From Warburgia ugandensis (Eukaryota > Streptophyta > Magnoliopsida > Canellales > Canellaceae): a DNA stretch of 64,000 nt. The translations under genes were made by a program, and so were the position numbers. The DNA is taken from NCBI GenBank assembly GCA_035236585.1, contig CP141132.1:63833880-63897879 (forward strand), given 5' to 3'. The notes under the pieces are model-generated. The model was given only the letters and a program-made list of their open reading frames with translations, was not told the DNA's origin and searched no databases. Positions 60,270 to 64,000 of this stretch are shown here, one piece after another (within the stretch, counting starts at the first letter, position 1; every line of letters starts with the position of its first letter).

Positions 60270-61125
60270 CCCAACTTGACCTACATGGTGCCACTACATG
60301 ACCCTTAGCCTGCCACAACCAAATAGTAACACATGTATTTTTCTAGAAGGATCCTAATGGCAGCTGCATGACCTTGCATATAGGCTAGGATGCATAGTGC
60401 TAAAGGCCCAAGACATGTATCCCTTTTGGAAGAACACTATCATAAGGATGCGGCTATGTGAAGATTGCACACTACATGACCCAAGATAGATGTAAAAGAA
60501 TTAAGTATTATAATATGATTGGTTAGAGGTACCACTTTGAATATTATATAAGATAGTTCCTTCCATGAGCAAAGGTAGGCGATTCTCATAGTAAGGTCGC
60601 TTCATTCTTGAAAATCTATCTTGTACATATTTTAGAGTTCTATGAAGCTTAGAAACCCATGAAGAGGGTGAAAGAGTGATTACTTTGCCAAGATGATTCC
60701 CTAAGGGGATAGTTAAAAAAAAAAAATTCTATTAGTCTTGGAGCAGTTATCTTAAAGCATTCTCTTGGAGCCTTCTTTGAAATATTATCGGGAGCATTAT
60801 CTGGTTTGATCTTCCTCTCTATTCTTGGTCAGGTATAATTTTTCTTCTTGTTCAAATTCCTGCATATAGGGTAGCAAGTGACAATAATTTTTCCTTCTAA
60901 AATAGCTTTACTACTTTTTAGAGTAATTTGCTATTTTACGTAGCATTCTAGATTAGCATTTCCCAAGAATAAAAGGGAAGGAGAGGAACCAAGCTCCCTT
61001 CTCCCTATGGGTTTTCTCTCCATTTCACTTAGTTGGGAGGAGTGCCCTACTCTGATAGTAGGAGAAAGTCCCCAATTAATGGCGTAGGCGTCTATCATCT
61101 CTTGCACATTATACATTCATAGAAA
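60270..61125 (+). repeat. Direct repeat, copy 1 (about 0.9 kb)
   Basis: Colinear with 61375-62300. Shared blocks are CATGACC words near the start, 'ATGACC(C/T)AAGATAG' followed by 'GGTTAGAGGTA' or 'GGGTAGAGGTA', 'GAGCAAAGG', 'GGTAAGGT(C/T)GCTTCATTCTT' and, towards the end, 'ATAGTAGGAG'. The copies are clearly diverged. TATA-like 'ATATTATATAAGATAG' precedes the GAGCAAAGG block, as would suit an LTR promoter. Confidence 0.6.
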
Positions 61126-61374
61126 TGCATCAACTATAGTAGACTAGTATTGCAGCTATTTGAGAAATATTAGAGCCTTTCCAATATGTTGGATGTTTGA
61201 TGGAAAGTGTAAGCATCAGATTATTTATCATTAAAAGTCAAAGTAAAAGAAACTTGATGATGATCTACTTTAATCTTAGACATCTCATTTATTTAGAATA
61301 TTTAAAATTCCAAGAAAAATTTAATCAAAAGGAATTGCATTATTAGAAGGATGGAAAATACAAAACAAGGGTGG

Positions 61375-62300
61375 AAAGGTCATGTTGTCACATGACCCAT
61401 AACTTGTGGGTGCATGACCTTCATTCTGGCCCTACAAGACATAAGAACATGTCCCCTTTTGAAAGAATCATATGGCTGCATGTCCTTGTCCACGAAGCTG
61501 TGATTGCACGACCTAGAGACCTCAAACACTTTCTTGTTCAAAAGATGATGGAAGCAATCAGATAATGATGTGTGCATGCCATCTCTTGACAATTGTCCAT
61601 CGCATGACCCAACATGGTGCACTTATATGACCTAAGATAGCTAGAAAAACGTAGATATTATTGGGTAGAGGTATCTCTCGGAATGCAATATAAAGGGTGG
61701 CTTTCCCAAGAGCAAAGGCAAGCAATATTCATGGTAAGGTTGCTTCATTCTTTAAAACCTCTCTCAAAAAGGTTTCATAGCCTGTGAAAGGCTTAAAGAG
61801 CCTACTATAGAGTAAAAGAGTGACTATATTATCACATTATTCCTTGAGGAGTTTCAATTCAAAATTTCTCAAGAAGGAGTTTTCTCTTGAGTATTGGGAT
61901 TTCTCTAGAACCTTATATGGTTTTCAAGTCTTCTGGCTTTCTTATTTCTCTAGATAATTAGGTGTAATTTGTCCCTCTCTTGTTTAGTTTCTTTGTTTTC
62001 ATGCATACTAGTATATTATTGCATGTGGAATAGCTTTCCTTTTTAGACTGGACTTGTTGCTTTTTGTATTAATTTCATGTTTTATAGAATATCTTTCTTG
62101 CTTTCCAATATAAGGAATAGTTTATTAAAGTAACTATCCCTAGACTAGAGGGAAGGATGAGAGATAAGCTCCATCCTTCATGAGTATCCTTTGATTTTTA
62201 GCCTGGCTAGGGAACCTGCCCACTTCATAGTAGGAGCGATGCTTATAGCACATGGCATTAGGGGATTTCTACCTCCATGCACTCCTATTGTTTGTAGAAT
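61375..62300 (+). repeat. Direct repeat, copy 2 (about 0.9 kb)
   Basis: Second member of the pair, about 1.1 kb downstream of copy 1, same orientation. It has TATA-like 'GCAATATAAAGGGTGG' at the matching place. The short spacing leaves no room for an autonomous element, so these may be two solo LTRs or the ends of a small non-autonomous LTR element. Confidence 0.6.
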
Positions 62301-64000
62301 TGCATGGTTTCTAGCCTAGCTAAGAGGATTTCCCTACTCCAATAATAAGAAGAATCTCTTTAGTAATTTGCTTGAGCATCCTTACTTCCTTTGCATTCCA
62401 CATGTCTAAAATAATTTTGCATGGCAAGAGTACATTAAAGCCTATATATGCTATGATAACACAAGCTTTTAGAAATAGTTTTCAAATAAGTAGGGATCAC
62501 TTTTTCTTTTTCTTTTTAAGTCATTTTGAAATCATACATTCACACTAGTTTCAAAAGCCACTCTCCAAACCATCAGGTGCCATTTCAAAACTTTACATAT
62601 AATAAAAAATAATCGCATTATCATAATATTGCCAAGACCCATTGTCCACATCCCAAACATCTAAAATTCAACTATAATTTAGCCTAACCAGTATCAAGTA
62701 CTTAATTACATTTTGTCAACATCAAAATAACAAACTCTAAAGCCCTTTTAGATTGAATATGCTTTCCACTGGGATCAACCAGTTGCCTTTGAATTTGGCT
62801 TCGACAATAGATCAAAATAGAGGCTACAAAGCCACCTATTATGAGTCTTCATAATTTCACTAATCCAAGTAATATATCTTCCACTTCCTTAACCATGATT
62901 AATCCCCTTGTGATTTACATGTGTTGTTTACTATTTTTGGGGTGAATACCACCACTTAGTAGGAAACTTCTAAGCTAGTCAAAACCCATAGAAAACATAT
63001 GTATGCACAATGTATCAGGATTGCATCACACATAAATCACATTAGATCATAAATCTACAATTCAAGTATGAATCTCAAATTATAAAGAAAATTGAGAGAA
63101 ATATAAAAAATTTATATCTAATAAATGCTTTCTAATCATAGAGTAGTAGTGTAATGATAAGTGTCACACAAGCAAATATAGTCCCTATCCTCACGAGAAC
63201 AACTGACATATCATTGCATGTTCAAGTCCAAAAATCCATAATGGTCTTGCGTTGCATGTAAATAACCACATTTGAACTACATTAGGCCTTGGATACTACA
63301 TGGGCTCCACCAGTCCTTATGGGAGAGAATGGATCACAATGGGTGAAAACCTTCACATGATGCCCCCCATAACGAATGCTTTCTTTGTTGGCTAGGTATC
63401 AATTTGGAGGTTAGGTGACAATTTGCACCATCCTAGTATAGCTACCATAAGGGTCACATCTCACCCTAAGACTCAACTATCATATAAGTTGCCTTTGATC
63501 TTCATCCAAGCACATTTTCATGCACAGTTCGTGCACAAACCCCTTAGGGCCAAAATCCAAGTAGATAAATATGATAACTCATGTAAATCAAAGAGGATTG
63601 AAATATCTCATATAAATATTTGATATGGTTCATATAGTATCCAATTGCATGCATATTTCATCTCATAATGTAAAATAAAAAAATATTAGCCCCATAAGCT
63701 AAATTCATGGTTTAACCACTCAGTAGCATACGTGACTCACAAGTAATCAATATCTCATATTATTTTCTATTTTTGGAAATTTTCTAAAAATAGCATTCTT
63801 TAAAAAATTAGAATACTTTGTTAAAAAAATGCATCCTTCATATAGATAGAATGCTTTTCTTATCACTAAGACATTCTTTAAAATATTGGGGTTCCTAAAA
63901 TAGGGTACTTTAAAAAATAGAAGATTTCTAAAACATATAGTACTATGTAAAATTGGATACTTTCTAAAATAGCAACCTTTGAAAATATAGGTACTTACTA
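62301..64000. other. Non-coding; part may be a minus-strand gypsy LTR fragment
   Basis: No gene. The reverse complement of 63420-63450 (GCTATACTAGGATGGTGCAA) resembles ACTATACTAGGAGGGTTGGC in the 3.4-kb LTR (51435), and the flanking style is similar, so a related LTR fragment may lie at about 62900-63700 on the minus strand. The last 220 bases repeat (T)TTCTAAAATAG-like words. Confidence 0.3.

Overview
The window looks like an intergenic, probably heterochromatic block of a flowering-plant nuclear genome. It is AT-rich, has no intact host gene, and is filled with old transposable elements nested in one another. The plant assignment rests on a plant-type L1 LINE with a C-terminal RNase H, plant-like RTE LINEs, Ty1/copia relics with a UBN2-type gag, a Ty3/gypsy chromovirus, an Au-like SINE, and a broken exon of the conserved WD40 gene PWP2. 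I cannot name the species or separate monocot from dicot.

Layout. 1-2960: decayed L1-type LINE on the + strand. 3476-5152: RTE LINE copy A. 5395-5507: long (GA)n tract. 7330-10930: two minus-strand copia relics (RNase H end, and gag plus protease) around an LTR-like repeat. 12805-13080: 138-bp tandem duplication. 14250-15690: LTR-like relic holding a 64-bp palindrome. 17980-20891: RTE copy B. 22709-26871: chromovirus with both LTRs, gag, protease, RNase H, integrase and chromodomain, but no reverse transcriptase core. 28726-31875: RTE copy C, full length, bounded by a perfect 16-bp target-site duplication. 32565-34185: RTE copy D (-). 36800-42610: RTE copy E (-), split by a 2.6-kb unclassified insertion. 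44330-44664: PWP2 pseudo-exon, with a SINE inserted beside its splice acceptor. 46030-53070: LTR-like repeat split by about 6.5 kb of gypsy-derived sequence with inverted LTR ends. 53070-54230: copia reverse transcriptase/RNase H relic. 54231-57815: RTE copy F (-), the best preserved coding copy. 58660-62300: further LTR-like relics and a pair of direct repeats.

The main theme is one RTE LINE family with six sizeable copies plus a 3'-end scrap. Comparing copies defines its anatomy: a 5' leader with three units of a 69-bp tandem repeat, in copy F also an array of 139-bp hairpin units, one endonuclease-reverse transcriptase ORF, and a short 3' end finishing in TGATGA repeats. The traceable stop codons in copy F are mostly those expected from C-to-T or G-to-A change. 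I found no new defence, biosynthetic or regulatory system. The least ordinary items are the RTE leader arrays, the unclassified insertion in copy E, and the PWP2 pseudo-exon with its SINE.
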